The notes: generated by a model not told the origin, from the letters alone. 64,000 bases of DNA from an uncultured Eubacterium sp. (GCA_947642745.1 CANRTU010000003.1:35369-99368), one strand, 5' to 3'. Shown: positions 44,711-52,742, counted from the first letter of the stretch. Made by a program: numbers and translations.

Positions 44711-45022
44711 TTACTTTTTCCGCTTTTTGTATTTCCGCTTTTTCTTTGTTGCCCTGCTCGCTTTCCTTTTCTCTATCGGCTCCCAGCTCCTTTGCCCCGC
44801 TGCCTTTTCTGGAAGAATAACCGGGCTTTTTTCTCCCGGCTTATCCTTTACCATTACGCAGTCCCCGTCTTTGACCAGCCCTGATACTATCAGCATTGAC
44901 TTGTCTGCGCCCCGCCTGCAAAGTGCATTGTATGTATTCTGTGATACAAGGAACTTTGCACACTGCACGCCGTTTCTTTCCGCTTTCCTCTTTGCTTCCA
45001 GCAAGTCTTCAATTATTCCCAT
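44711..45022 (-). CDS. Small basic protein of unknown function
   Basis: 103 residues. The middle has LVSGLVKDGDCVMVKDKPG, a beta segment, and the C-terminus is strongly basic (KASRATKKKRKYKKRKK). Beyond its stop the same frame stays open for about 40 codons, but without a clear start, so a tiny further gene is possible. No family recognised. Confidence 0.55.
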   Translation of the reverse strand: MGIIEDLLEAKRKAERNGVQCAKFLVSQNTYNALCRRGADKSMLIVSGLVKDGDCVMVKDKPGEKSPVILPEKAAGQRSWEPIEKRKASRATKKKRKYKKRKK

Positions 45023-45038
45023 TTTCTTTTGTTCCCTC

Positions 45039-46499
45039 CTATGCTCCCGGCATTAGCACTGGCTGTTCTGCCCCTCCTGCCGCTTCTTCTGCTGCTCCTG
45101 TCAATACTCCTGTTACCTTAAAGCCTATAATGCAATAACCATCATCAAGCCCGGTCCAGTCCTGCCAGATATATTTCACTGTTACACAAATCTTTCTGCC
45201 CGTTGCGCTTCCGTTTTCATGCTCTACAAGCCAGATTTCTTCCCCCTCTTTGAAGCCGTCCTTTTTCAGTAAAAGAAAAGTCAGTTTTCCGCTTTCAATT
45301 TCAGCGCACTTCCCAGCCGCCGTTATGATTTCATGCTTTTTTGCTTCCCCATCACTCGGAAGCTGTGACATTTTTTCTTCCTGCCGCCGTTCTCTTAACT
45401 TCTCCCGTGTCTGCCTGTCAATTTCTGCCTGTTCTTCATTGTACCGCTGTTCATCTGTCTTCTGCGCTTCCGCACGGTTCACATAGACATTGCAGGAAGT
45501 GACCGTGCTTTTCTTTTCGTGGCACGTTTCATAATTGTTGCATGAATAGCAAAGAGAAGTTACCGTGTCCGGCTGCGGGTCAATATATTCTTCCTGCGGC
45601 TCTCCTGCGCCCTCTGTGGCGTTTTCTTCCGCTTCCCCGTGTATTTCTTCCTCTGCTCCGTTTTCGCCCTCTCCTGCGGCTTCTGGTGCGTCCTGCTTCC
45701 CGTTTCCCGTGTCAAGCTCCATCTGTCCGGGTATGCCGCTTTCTTCTTCTGCCTGCCTTTTCATTTCCTTTACGTCCGGCAGGGAAATTGTGCCGCCGTT
45801 TTGCAGAATGTCAGCCGCTTTCCTCTGCATATCTTCTTCCATGCCTGAAAGCTCCACCGCAACCGATACAACTATTTTGCTATTCTTAAATTCTTCCATC
45901 AGTTCCGGTAGCAGATTGTTATATATCGCTTTATATCGTCCCAGTTGCGCTTCTGCCACTCCTGTGATTTCTGAAAGTATTTCACGGGTCCTGCCCTCTA
46001 TGCTGTATTCCTTTTTCAGTTCCTTTGCCAGTTCTTCCGCTTCTACCGCTTCCGTCATTTTCTCCCAGTCCGTTTTTTCCCGGAACCTGTTTGCCATAAT
46101 GATTGCCAGACGGTCCATAACATCTTCTTTTTTGTACACGCACGGCAGGAAGCGGAACTTTTCTTTGCCCTCTTTTACCAGCTCCATTACCGCCAGCCGT
46201 CTTCTATGCCCCGCCATGACTTTGTATTTGCCGTTTTCCGGCTTGTTTACAAGTAGCGGCTGCAATACCCCTACAAGCTCAATAGAACGCTTCAAATCGC
46301 CGTCTACGTGATAGAAATTATCTTTTGACGGCACAAGGTCTTCAACGTCCACCATCACAATTTCATTTTCCCGGCTTCCTGCCGCCCCCTCCTGCCGTCC
46401 GGCTTCCTTTGTTTCCTCTGCCGCCCCTGCCTGCTCCTGTGCCAGTTCCATAGAACGCTGGTTCAATAGCCCTGTAAGATTAAACTTTGATTTTGCCAT
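45039..46499 (-). CDS. ParB-family partition protein with C-terminal DUF3850-like domain
   Basis: 486 residues. ParB/Spo0J N-terminal domain: VDVEDLVPSKDNFY, LVGVLQPLLVNKPENGKYKV and the GHRRR box (MAGHRRRLAVMEL). A helix-turn-helix follows (TREILSEITGVAEAQLGRYK). A cysteine-rich stretch CYSCNNYETCHEKKSTVTSC lies near residue 320. The last 90 residues, with FKEGEEIWLVEHENGSATGR, resemble the PUA-like DUF3850. It would bind centromere-like sites for plasmid segregation or regulate genes. Confidence 0.85.
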   Translation of the reverse strand: MAKSKFNLTGLLNQRSMELAQEQAGAAEETKEAGRQEGAAGSRENEIVMVDVEDLVPSKDNFYHVDGDLKRSIELVGVLQPLLVNKPENGKYKVMAGHRRRLAVMELVKEGKEKFRFLPCVYKKEDVMDRLAIIMANRFREKTDWEKMTEAVEAEELAKELKKEYSIEGRTREILSEITGVAEAQLGRYKAIYNNLLPELMEEFKNSKIVVSVAVELSGMEEDMQRKAADILQNGGTISLPDVKEMKRQAEEESGIPGQMELDTGNGKQDAPEAAGEGENGAEEEIHGEAEENATEGAGEPQEEYIDPQPDTVTSLCYSCNNYETCHEKKSTVTSCNVYVNRAEAQKTDEQRYNEEQAEIDRQTREKLRERRQEEKMSQLPSDGEAKKHEIITAAGKCAEIESGKLTFLLLKKDGFKEGEEIWLVEHENGSATGRKICVTVKYIWQDWTGLDDGYCIIGFKVTGVLTGAAEEAAGGAEQPVLMPGA

Positions 46500-46530
46500 G
46501 CCTTTTTCCTCCTTTTCGTGTCCAATTCGG

Positions 46531-47319
46531 TCACATTTCCTGCACTGCTGCCGCCGTCTTTTCCAGATATTCTTTTACAAATGCCTTATAGTCCTGTGCC
46601 GCACCGCAACGGCTGGAATATACAAGAATAGGCTTTCTTTCAAATGTGCAAGGCTTCATTTTTGCTGTGCGCCTGATATGCGTATCAAACACCGGGTACT
46701 CATTCAATGTTTTCAGATATTCTTCCCCCTGCTGGTCTGCTTCATTTGTCCTGTCATACTGTGTGATAAAGCAGCCCCGGAAGCACAATGCCGGGTTCAA
46801 GTCTTCCCGTGTGTTGTCAATCTGTTCTTTCAGCTCTGCAAGCCCGTCAAGTGAAAAATCATCAATAGTAATCGGCACAAGTACATCATCAGACGCAACA
46901 AGGGCATTTATTGTGCTTATGTTTATATCTGGCGCATTGTCAATGATACAATAATCATACTGCCCCGCTACCTGCTGCAATGCTTTTCTGAAACGTGTCT
47001 GCTGTGGTCTTGACTGGTCAAGCATGACGGTCAAATTTGCAGTCAGCAGGTTCATGTTTGCTGTGATAATGTCTAAACCCTCATAGTCCGTGTGCTGAAT
47101 GACTGCCGCCATGTCAATAGCCCTGTCCGTCATTACCTCTGCCACCCCTGCCGCTTCATATCCGTGTCGGTTCATAATCTTTGAAGCGTTCCCCTGCTTG
47201 TCATTGTCAACCAGCAGAACTTTATACCCGTGTACTGCTGCCAGAATGTGCGCTACATTTACGCTTGAAATTGTCTTTGCAACGCCGCCTTTTAAGTTGA
47301 TAATAGAAATAGTCTTCAT
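46531..47319 (-). CDS. ParA-family partition ATPase
   Basis: 262 residues. Deviant Walker A KGGVAKTISSVN at the start (Ala where most have Gly), Walker A' QYDYCIIDNAPDINIS and Walker B-like VLVPITIDDFSLDGL. It is of the size of small Soj-like ParA without an N-terminal regulator domain. It precedes parB, so this is a complete ParAB pair, uncommon in integrating phages. Confidence 0.9.
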   Translation of the reverse strand: MKTISIINLKGGVAKTISSVNVAHILAAVHGYKVLLVDNDKQGNASKIMNRHGYEAAGVAEVMTDRAIDMAAVIQHTDYEGLDIITANMNLLTANLTVMLDQSRPQQTRFRKALQQVAGQYDYCIIDNAPDINISTINALVASDDVLVPITIDDFSLDGLAELKEQIDNTREDLNPALCFRGCFITQYDRTNEADQQGEEYLKTLNEYPVFDTHIRRTAKMKPCTFERKPILVYSSRCGAAQDYKAFVKEYLEKTAAAVQEM

Positions 47320-47333
47320 GTGTCATTCCTCCT

Positions 47334-47348
47334 TGTATCTGGTATGAT
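47334..47348 (-). repeat. Leader motif copy 1 (TCATACCAGATACA)
   Basis: This 14-base sequence precedes the ribosome binding site of parA. It recurs at 58580-58593 before the second DGR target gene (minus strand) and at 62458-62471 (plus strand) upstream of the integrase gene. In the first two cases AGGAGG follows directly. Confidence 0.55.
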
Positions 47349-47365
47349 TTTTTATTTCCCAGCAA

Positions 47366-47431
47366 TGCGCCGGGCGGGAATTGAACCCGCCTTGCAGGTC
47401 TTCACCTGCTGCCCCTTGCGTCTCCCGGCTC
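47366..47431 (-). ncRNA. tRNA-like element A
   Basis: On the minus strand GAGCCGG pairs with CCGGCGC (one mismatch) like an acceptor stem. GCGGGTTCAATTCCCGC is a perfect T arm. GCAGG and CCTGC frame a loop TGAAGA, only six bases, where GAA would be the anticodon (Phe). A D arm is not clear. It lies between the small gene at 47434 and parA. A sister element is at 59582. It is probably not a functional standard tRNA. Confidence 0.5.
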
Positions 47432-47433
47432 TT

Positions 47434-47640
47434 TTACGCTTCTACCGTTTCACTTCCTGCAAAAAATACTTCCCTGCCGTCCCAGTTATGTATTTTCGCT
47501 TTCTTTTCTTCTCTCCGGCTTTCGTTATATCTTCCTGAATGGTGGATTGCTGCATATGTGATTGTCTTCGCCGTCCTCTTTACGATTTCAAATACAACTG
47601 CGTGTTCTCCGTATCTTTTTCCTACTTCAAATGTCCTCAT
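47434..47640 (-). CDS. Small phage protein under the palindromic operator
   Basis: 68 residues, MRTFEVGKRYGEHAVVFEIV, a small beta-barrel-like protein with RTAKTITYAAIHHSGRYNES and a charged end. Known families with this pattern occur on phages and plasmids without known function. It is driven by a promoter whose spacer is the operator palindrome, and it precedes the tRNA-like element and parAB. Confidence 0.65.
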   Translation of the reverse strand: MRTFEVGKRYGEHAVVFEIVKRTAKTITYAAIHHSGRYNESRREEKKAKIHNWDGREVFFAGSETVEA

Positions 47641-47679
47641 GTTTTATACCTCCGCTTTCCTGATTGATTATGTATTTAT

Positions 47680-47708
47680 TATATACTTACGTAGGTATAA
47701 TAGCAATA
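47680..47708 (-). promoter_or_regulatory. Promoter with operator in the spacer (upstream of the parAB region)
   Basis: On the minus strand TTGCTA, a 17-base spacer and TATAAT. The spacer TATTATACCTACGTAAG matches that of the promoter at 13687-13715, which differs only in the -35 box (TTGCCA). It should drive the gene at 47434 and possibly parAB. Confidence 0.7.
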
Positions 47709-47768
47709 GTCATATTGTGCAAACTTACGTAAGTATATTTGTGCAATATGTATATACTTACGTAAGTG
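47682..47768. promoter_or_regulatory. Operator cluster 2 (three TTACGTAA-type palindromes)
   Basis: Copies at 47682-47699 (TATACTTACGTAGGTATA), 47721-47738 (AAACTTACGTAAGTATAT) and 47752-47768. The spacing is close to 35-40 bases, similar to cluster 1. TTGTGCAATATG-like sequence lies between the copies. Confidence 0.8.
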
Positions 47769-47776
47769 TTGTACTT

Positions 47777-48013
47777 TTACCGTGACAGCCCAGCTTCCTG
47801 CGCTGTCACAAATGGAATGTATGTGCCTGACCCGTCAAGCTCATATGTGAAAAGAACTTCCCCGTTTTTCAGGTAATGTGTGCAGGCAATGTCCGTTATC
47901 GTTGCAGGCTCCGTCATATACTGTTTTCTACCTCCTGCGTTCACTTCCTTTATCACCTGTATTTTGTCCCCTATCTCATACGGACACTTTGCGCTAAATG
48001 CCGATACCTGCAT
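47777..48013 (-). CDS. Small phage protein, beta-barrel-like
   Basis: 78 residues. CPYEIGDKIQVIKEV, ATITDIACTHYLKNGEVLFT and YELDGSGTYIPF suggest a small SH3-like beta fold. It ends just before operator cluster 2. No family recognised. It follows the small basic gene with a 20-base overlap. Confidence 0.6.
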   Translation of the reverse strand: MQVSAFSAKCPYEIGDKIQVIKEVNAGGRKQYMTEPATITDIACTHYLKNGEVLFTYELDGSGTYIPFVTAQEAGLSR

Positions 48014-48185
48014 TTTTCTTTTCCTCCCTCATTTTCTTTCTTGCCTTTTCCATTGCTGGTCTAAGCTGGTTTATTGTCTGTAACCTGCTTTGCAGAATTG
48101 TCTTCGGCTTTCCGGCTTCCTGCTGTTTCTTCTGCCGTACCCTCTGCAATACCTCCTGTTTGTTCCGGCAATGCTTCTTTCCCAT
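47994..48185 (-). CDS. Small basic protein of unknown function
   Basis: 63 residues from ATG 48185, which follows GGAGGGCGGC. It is helical and very rich in Lys, Arg and Gln: KKHCRNKQEVLQRVRQKKQQ to EEKKNAGIGI. The open frame reaches further right, but the start site decides the shorter form. It may bind nucleic acid. Confidence 0.55.
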   Translation of the reverse strand: MGKKHCRNKQEVLQRVRQKKQQEAGKPKTILQSRLQTINQLRPAMEKARKKMREEKKNAGIGI

Positions 48186-48198
48186 TCCTGCCGCCCTC

Positions 48199-48732
48199 CT
48201 ATCTTCTTTTCTTTCTCCTGTGCTTCTTTGTTGCCCGTGCCTTGCGGCGTTGCAGGAAGACTTCTTCTTTTGCCGCCGCAACTGTCTTTCTTACTTTTTC
48301 ATGGTCCGTGTTGTCTTCTTCCTCCTGCACAACCTCTATGACTTCTACTGCTGCCAGCGGGAAAGTATACGTGCAGCCGGGGTCATATTTTCCGGTTTCC
48401 CATTCAGCCTTGAACCCCTCAAAATCATTTATGTACCGTTCATACGGGTGGAACTGTTCTGCTTCATACATTGCCATCATAACCCGGCTATCATCTTCTT
48501 TTTTCCAGTTCCACAAATGCCAGCTTTCGTGGTTGTCATAGCTCCACATACTCACCCATAGTTCTAACCCGTCCCAGTATTCATCAGATTTCGCCATATG
48601 CTCAAACTGTTTGAAAGTGAAACCCTGCCCTTTTAGCTCCTTTTGGTAGTCCTTTGCCGTCTTCCCTGCCGTATGCAGCCGCACATATGCAACCTTTGGC
48701 AGATACGGCGGCTTTTCTTTCTCTGTCTTCAT
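48199..48732 (-). CDS. Phage protein of unknown function
   Basis: 177 residues. A tryptophan-rich middle (WDGLELWVSMWSYDNHESWH) is followed by an acidic part and a strongly basic end (RRKARATKKHRRKKRR). No family is recognised. The start overlaps the zinc-ribbon gene upstream by four bases, so both are coupled. Confidence 0.6.
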   Translation of the reverse strand: MKTEKEKPPYLPKVAYVRLHTAGKTAKDYQKELKGQGFTFKQFEHMAKSDEYWDGLELWVSMWSYDNHESWHLWNWKKEDDSRVMMAMYEAEQFHPYERYINDFEGFKAEWETGKYDPGCTYTFPLAAVEVIEVVQEEEDNTDHEKVRKTVAAAKEEVFLQRRKARATKKHRRKKRR

Positions 48733-48953
48733 TTCTTTTTCCTTTCCAGCCTGCTTGCAATCCGCAGCAGTGCTTCCATTGATTTCTGAATGTTCCTGTC
48801 AGTGTTTGCCGTTATGCTTAACACGTCCGCTATGTCCCGTAACTCCTGTGCTGCCTGCTGCTGTTCTTTTCCTGCTATCTTCATGCAGTCCGGGCATACC
48901 TGCGCCCCCTCTGGAATAACCCTGCCGCATATGGCACACTTTTCAGCTTCCAT
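48729..48953 (-). CDS. Small zinc-ribbon protein
   Basis: 74 residues. CAICGRVIPEGAQVCPDC is a clear two-knuckle zinc ribbon, followed by a helical part. Similar proteins are common in Firmicutes phages; the role is unknown. Confidence 0.7.
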   Translation of the reverse strand: MEAEKCAICGRVIPEGAQVCPDCMKIAGKEQQQAAQELRDIADVLSITANTDRNIQKSMEALLRIASRLERKKK

Positions 48954-48968
48954 GCCCTCACCCTGCCT

Positions 48969-49313
48969 TTACCAGTCCTGCATTTTCTTCACCTGCTCTG
49001 TCAATGCCTTTTCCCTCTCTACCAATATCCGCACTTCATACGGTGCAAGCCCTGTTTCCTCATAGTCATACAATTTCTTTGCCGCCTGATTGACGTTTAC
49101 GTTCTGGAAAAGCACGGGCTTCCCGCTTCCCCCGCTTATCTCTGTCAGCCGGACCCGCTTTTTCTTTTTCACGTTTCCTTTTTTCTCTTTTGACTGCTGC
49201 TTTGACTGCTGCCCTGCCATAATCTTTGCCCCGGCAGAAACAATGCCGCTGTGCTGGATATATCCCCTCATTGCGTTGTTTGCTGCCCTCATTGCCGCCT
49301 TTGGTATCTGCAT
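48969..49313 (-). CDS. Small basic phage protein
   Basis: 114 residues. An N-terminal Ala-rich helix, a Lys-rich middle (KEKKGNVKKKKRVRL) and a C-terminal helix with YDYEETGLAPYEVRILVERE, a motif seen in several phage proteins near DNA-metabolism genes. Function unknown. Confidence 0.6.
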   Translation of the reverse strand: MQIPKAAMRAANNAMRGYIQHSGIVSAGAKIMAGQQSKQQSKEKKGNVKKKKRVRLTEISGGSGKPVLFQNVNVNQAAKKLYDYEETGLAPYEVRILVEREKALTEQVKKMQDW

Positions 49314-49316
49314 AAT

Positions 49317-49742
49317 TTATTCCCCCTTTCCTGCCTGTTCTAATGCCGGATAGCCTGCCATTTGCAGATAGCTTGCAATTACCGTTTCCGCTTCCTCTGC
49401 CCCATAGCACACCGCTGTATAATATCCCTGCTCCCGCAGTGCTTCCAGCCATTCTTCCTGTTTCTCCGTTGTTTTGTTCTTCCCGTACTTCATTTCGATA
49501 TAAAGCCCGTGAAAGCCGTTTTTAGGCACTGGCAGACATAAGTCAGGCACTCCCGCTTTTACCCCCTGCCGTTTCAGGTTCGCCGCTTCAATCGTGTTCC
49601 TGCTGCCGCCGTTCGGTACATGGTAAATCAATTTCAGCTCCGGGTGCTTCCCCTCATGCCAGCCGCACCACTGTATTACTGTTTCCTGCTCCGTTGCTTC
49701 GCTCCGCTTCCTGTACTGCTGCCTTTTATAATATCCCATCAC
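49317..49742 (-). CDS. VRR-NUC domain nuclease
   Basis: 141 residues. LIYHVPNGGSRN, AGVPDLCLPVPKNG and YIEMKYGKNKTTEKQEEWLE carry the PD-(D/E)xK core of the VRR-NUC family. QEEWLEALREQGYYTAVCYG is the usual end. It lies among replication and modification genes and probably acts in recombination or repair. Confidence 0.88.
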   Translation of the reverse strand: MMGYYKRQQYRKRSEATEQETVIQWCGWHEGKHPELKLIYHVPNGGSRNTIEAANLKRQGVKAGVPDLCLPVPKNGFHGLYIEMKYGKNKTTEKQEEWLEALREQGYYTAVCYGAEEAETVIASYLQMAGYPALEQAGKGE

Positions 49743-49746
49743 CGTT

Positions 49747-49959
49747 TTACCTCTCTTTCAGTTTCTTAACGTGCGAACTTCTAAACAAGCAGGACTGCGG
49801 GCTTGTCAGGAAATACCGCTTTTGCGGCAAGTATAAGTTAGCGTCATTTTTGAATTGTTCTTCCCCGGTTTTGTGAAGCTCCCCTGTTATAACGTCATTG
49901 TCAAACAGTGTGATTGTAACTTTCTTGCCTAAATGCTTTTCTAAATCGCTTCTTTTCAC
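49747..49959 (-). CDS. Small Sm-like barrel protein
   Basis: 70 residues. GKKVTITLFDNDVITGELHK is a good Sm/LSm-type strand pattern, with the rest short. It may bind RNA or act as a small structural adaptor; the family is uncertain. It lies four bases from the nuclease gene. Confidence 0.6.
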   Translation of the reverse strand: MKRSDLEKHLGKKVTITLFDNDVITGELHKTGEEQFKNDANLYLPQKRYFLTSPQSCLFRSSHVKKLKER

Positions 49960-49974
49960 TGCTTCACCCCCTGT

Positions 49975-50226
49975 TTACTTTTTCTTTTTATTTCCCGTTT
50001 CTTCCGGCTCCTGCTCTCCCTGCCCTGCTGCCATTATCATTTGTGTCAATAGCCCCATTACCGGGCTTGCTTCCGGCTGCTGTTTTGGAAGCGTGCTGTT
50101 TATTGCCATGATAACCGTCCCCGCTATCTGCGCCGCAAATTCCGGGTTCCTTACCTGCCCCATTGCCAAATTGTAAGAAGCAAGGAACGCTTTTGTAAGT
50201 TCTTCCGCTTGCTGTTCTATTGTCAT
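49975..50226 (-). CDS. Small phage protein of unknown function
   Basis: 83 residues, helical, with FLASYNLAMGQVRNPEFAAQ and a charged end. The start overlaps the end of the frame that continues the HD gene. Not recognised. Confidence 0.6.
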   Translation of the reverse strand: MTIEQQAEELTKAFLASYNLAMGQVRNPEFAAQIAGTVIMAINSTLPKQQPEASPVMGLLTQMIMAAGQGEQEPEETGNKKKK

Positions 50227-50300
50227 TCTTCTGTTTCCTCCCTTTCGTCAAAGTGCGTTGCCATCATATCCGCAAGGTGAAGCATGACCGCCAGCTTGCT

Positions 50301-50801
50301 TTAATGAAAAGCGTTATTCAAATCATACCCGCCGCCCCTTGCGTAAAAGTCATACTGCCCCATGTGCCAGCGTATAGCCAGTATTTCTTCCTTTGTCAGC
50401 TTCATGTACTGCAATATCAGGATAACGGACTTTTCACCGTGACCGACTGGAAAGCTCCGTGTGGCTTCGTACTGCCCTGCGGCTCCCTTTGGCACCGGAA
50501 TATTTCTGTATGCGTCTATCTTGCACAAGTCATGCAAAAGCCCGCATATTGCAACGGTTTCCAAATCGTACTGCGGTTCCTGCAATCTCTGTTCTTCCTC
50601 ATTGTTCAGCCTTAAAAGCCGTTTGAATACGTTTATTGAATGGGCTGCAAGCCCTCCCGGAAAGCTCCCGTGGTGTCCTTTGCTTGCCGGGGCTGAAAAG
50701 AACCCATTTCTTTCTATCCAGTCCAGCAGGCTTTTTGCCCCCGGTCTTCGTATGTACGAAAAATAGTTCTTGTACTTCTGCATTATTTCTTCCTGTTTCA
50801 C
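50301..50801 (-). CDS. HD-domain phosphohydrolase-like protein, C-terminus cut by a stop codon
   Basis: 166 residues. GGLAAHSINVFKRLLRL and ICGLLHDLCKIDAY hold the conserved His and HD pair, and KEEILAIRWHMGQYDFY a later His. The frame ends DLNNAFH at a TAA. The same frame then continues SKLAVMLHLADMMATHFDER to a stop at 50223, the segment that normally ends this family. So the TAA looks like a recent nonsense change, or is read through. The role is probably nucleotide hydrolysis. Confidence 0.8.
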   Translation of the reverse strand: MKQEEIMQKYKNYFSYIRRPGAKSLLDWIERNGFFSAPASKGHHGSFPGGLAAHSINVFKRLLRLNNEEEQRLQEPQYDLETVAICGLLHDLCKIDAYRNIPVPKGAAGQYEATRSFPVGHGEKSVILILQYMKLTKEEILAIRWHMGQYDFYARGGGYDLNNAFH

Positions 50802-51574
50802 TCTTTTTCTCCTTTCATCATGCTAAATAGTGTTATCTGGCTTGTATGCTCTTTCCAGCTTTTATAACCCCTTTTGTATATTCCCCGGTCTTTTTCAAAA
50901 CCGATAAAACGCCGCCCGGTATTGTGTGCCGCTTTCCCGGTACTTCCGGACCCGGCGCAATTATCAAGCACTAAATCACCCATATTTGTGTATGTCAGTA
51001 TGAAATATTCAAGCATATGGACTGGCTTTTCTGTCGGGTGAATTTTCTTTGTCTGGTCCCCATTGCTGAATATCTGCACATCAAGCGGGTAACGGTCGGT
51101 AGAATCATAAATTGTGTTCCTGCTTTCTTTCCCATAGCAGCCAGCCCCGTCCTTTTCCCTTGTGTATTCGTTCTTTGCCGTCTTCCTCTTGTGTCCGTGC
51201 GTCATTTGCGGGTTATATGTAGGCTGGTTTTTGTAGAAAGCGCTTATAACCTCATGCGCCCGCATTGGCTGGCTTTTTGCGTTCAAATGCCCTTTCGGGT
51301 TCGTCTTCTGCCATATCCAGTCATATCTGTACATCTTTTCGTTGCTCAACCGCAAGCGGGAAGAAAACGGCTCCATGCCGAAAAGCAGGATTGCGCCGTT
51401 ATCCTTTATAATTCGCTCGTACTGCTGCCACAAGCTGTCAAACGGCAGAACAACGTCCCATTCGTTTTGCGTTGTCCCAAACGGCAAATCGCAAAGTATC
51501 AGGTCTATTGACTTATCATCTATCAGGTTGAAGCCCTGAAAGCAATCCATGTTGTAGAACCCGTCAGCAATCAC
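50798..51574 (-). CDS. DNA N6-adenine/N4-cytosine methyltransferase, beta type
   Basis: 258 residues from GTG 51574, whose GTGA overlaps the stop of the gene upstream and follows AGAGGG. LCDLPFGTTQNEWD holds the DPPY-like motif IV as DLPF. VLDNCAGSGSTGKAAHNTGR is the FxGxG motif I at the C-terminal side, with HPTEKPVHMLEYF before it. This motif IV before motif I order is the beta class. It would modify phage or host DNA; there is no restriction enzyme gene nearby. Confidence 0.9.
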   Translation of the reverse strand: MIADGFYNMDCFQGFNLIDDKSIDLILCDLPFGTTQNEWDVVLPFDSLWQQYERIIKDNGAILLFGMEPFSSRLRLSNEKMYRYDWIWQKTNPKGHLNAKSQPMRAHEVISAFYKNQPTYNPQMTHGHKRKTAKNEYTREKDGAGCYGKESRNTIYDSTDRYPLDVQIFSNGDQTKKIHPTEKPVHMLEYFILTYTNMGDLVLDNCAGSGSTGKAAHNTGRRFIGFEKDRGIYKRGYKSWKEHTSQITLFSMMKGEKE

Positions 51575-51915
51575 CCTGCACGCCCTCTTTCCTGCTTTGC
51601 TTTTTCCATGCGCCTGCATATTTCCTTGATGTTCTCATACGTCCCGCACTGTTCGCATATCTCCTGCCCGTTCTGGTATGGACAATCATTGCAGTTTTCA
51701 AGCTCCTGCTGCAAGCTAAAGCCCATCATGCCCATGTAGAACATTGATATTGCACAACCGCTGTCTTTTTCTTCTGCTGCCGCTTCCTCCTGCATTTCAT
51801 ATTTTTTCTTTAATTCCTCATAAAGCCGCTTTGCCGTTTCCTTTTCGCCGCCCACGCCACGTTCCGCAAGGGCTTTCAATGCTTTCAGTTTTCTTCTTAC
51901 CTGTTCTTTTGTCAT
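51571..51915 (-). CDS. DUF2786-like protein
   Basis: 114 residues. The N-terminal RRKLKALKALAERGVGGEKE and AKRLYEELKKKYEM match DUF2786. The rest has CNDCPYQNGQEICEQC, a possible zinc site. Coupled by overlap with the genes on either side. Confidence 0.7.
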   Translation of the reverse strand: MTKEQVRRKLKALKALAERGVGGEKETAKRLYEELKKKYEMQEEAAAEEKDSGCAISMFYMGMMGFSLQQELENCNDCPYQNGQEICEQCGTYENIKEICRRMEKAKQERGRAG

Positions 51916-52265
51916 GGTTTCTGCCCTCCGTTATATATTTCAATCAATCCTGCTTTTGTCGGTGCAAGCTCTATTGTCCCACATTGAATCGCAATCTCTA
52001 TTTCTTCCAACATGCCCGCCGAAAGCCCGTATTTGCTTCCAATCAGGATATATTTACAGTGCTTCAAAAGCTCTTTTCCTGCTGCCATTCCCTTTTTCCG
52101 TTCCTCCGGCACTTCATCATTGACCGCCTGCGTCAAGTATAGGTGCGGCGTTATCGGCACAAAATCATTATCCAGTGCAATCCGGGTCAGCTCCCTTGCA
52201 TACTGCAGGTTCCTCTCTACCTCTCCCCGGTACGGGCTGCATATATAAACCAGCTTATTTCCCAT
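51912..52265 (-). CDS. DUF4406/deoxyribosyltransferase-like protein
   Basis: 117 residues. VYICSPYRGEVERNLQYARE, ITPHLYLTQAVND and YGLSAGMLEEIEIAIQ are typical of the small Rossmann-like family related to nucleoside 2-deoxyribosyltransferases. A role in nucleotide metabolism is likely. Confidence 0.8.
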   Translation of the reverse strand: MGNKLVYICSPYRGEVERNLQYARELTRIALDNDFVPITPHLYLTQAVNDEVPEERKKGMAAGKELLKHCKYILIGSKYGLSAGMLEEIEIAIQCGTIELAPTKAGLIEIYNGGQKP

Positions 52266-52281
52266 GTGTCCAACCTCCCCT

Positions 52282-52470
52282 TTACTGTAAAGTCTGAATT
52301 TTCATTGCTTTCCACAAATAGTCTTTCAGTGCTTCTTCCTGCTCCTGCTCTGTGCTATCCGGGTTTTCCATCATGTCTGCCACCCTGTCTGTTGCGTCTG
52401 CCATTTCCCGGAAAGCCTTTGCCAGTTCTCTAAGTTTTACCGCTTCTTTATCCACGTTCATTTCCTCCAT
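52282..52470 (-). CDS. Small phage protein of unknown function
   Basis: 62 residues, helical and acidic: AVKLRELAKAFREMADATDR and later TEQEQEEALKDYLWKAMK. It is a common type of short phage protein without known role. It overlaps the ribbon-helix-helix gene upstream by 23 bases. Confidence 0.6.
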   Translation of the reverse strand: MEEMNVDKEAVKLRELAKAFREMADATDRVADMMENPDSTEQEQEEALKDYLWKAMKIQTLQ

Positions 52471-52648
52471 TCTGTCTTACATTTTCCTGATTTTGTCTTG
52501 CAAAATCTTTGACAAGGTTCCGCAGTTTTTCAGAAAAGTTTTTGCCCCTGTAACTCTCTATCACTTCCAGCGTTTCAGGATATAGCCGCACCGTCTTTGA
52601 CTTGCTGTAATCGTCATTTGTCCACTCTCCGTTTACGTTTTTATACAT
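52448..52648 (-). CDS. Ribbon-helix-helix-like protein
   Basis: 66 residues from ATG 52648, which follows GGAGGGCGGG. KSKTVRLYPETLEVIESYRG and NFSEKLRNLVKDFARQNQEN look like the strand-helix-helix of CopG/Arc proteins. The last part of the gene (52472-52514) has an inverted, nearly identical 43-base copy upstream of the integrase gene at 62353-62395. Confidence 0.65.
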   Translation of the reverse strand: MYKNVNGEWTNDDYSKSKTVRLYPETLEVIESYRGKNFSEKLRNLVKDFARQNQENVRQNGGNERG

Positions 52649-52742
52649 CTGCTGCCCGCCCTCCTTTCCTGTAAATTCGCACTGCTGCCGCCTGCAACTC
52701 CAAACACTGCACCATCTGTTCTTTTCCTTGCACCAAAACATT

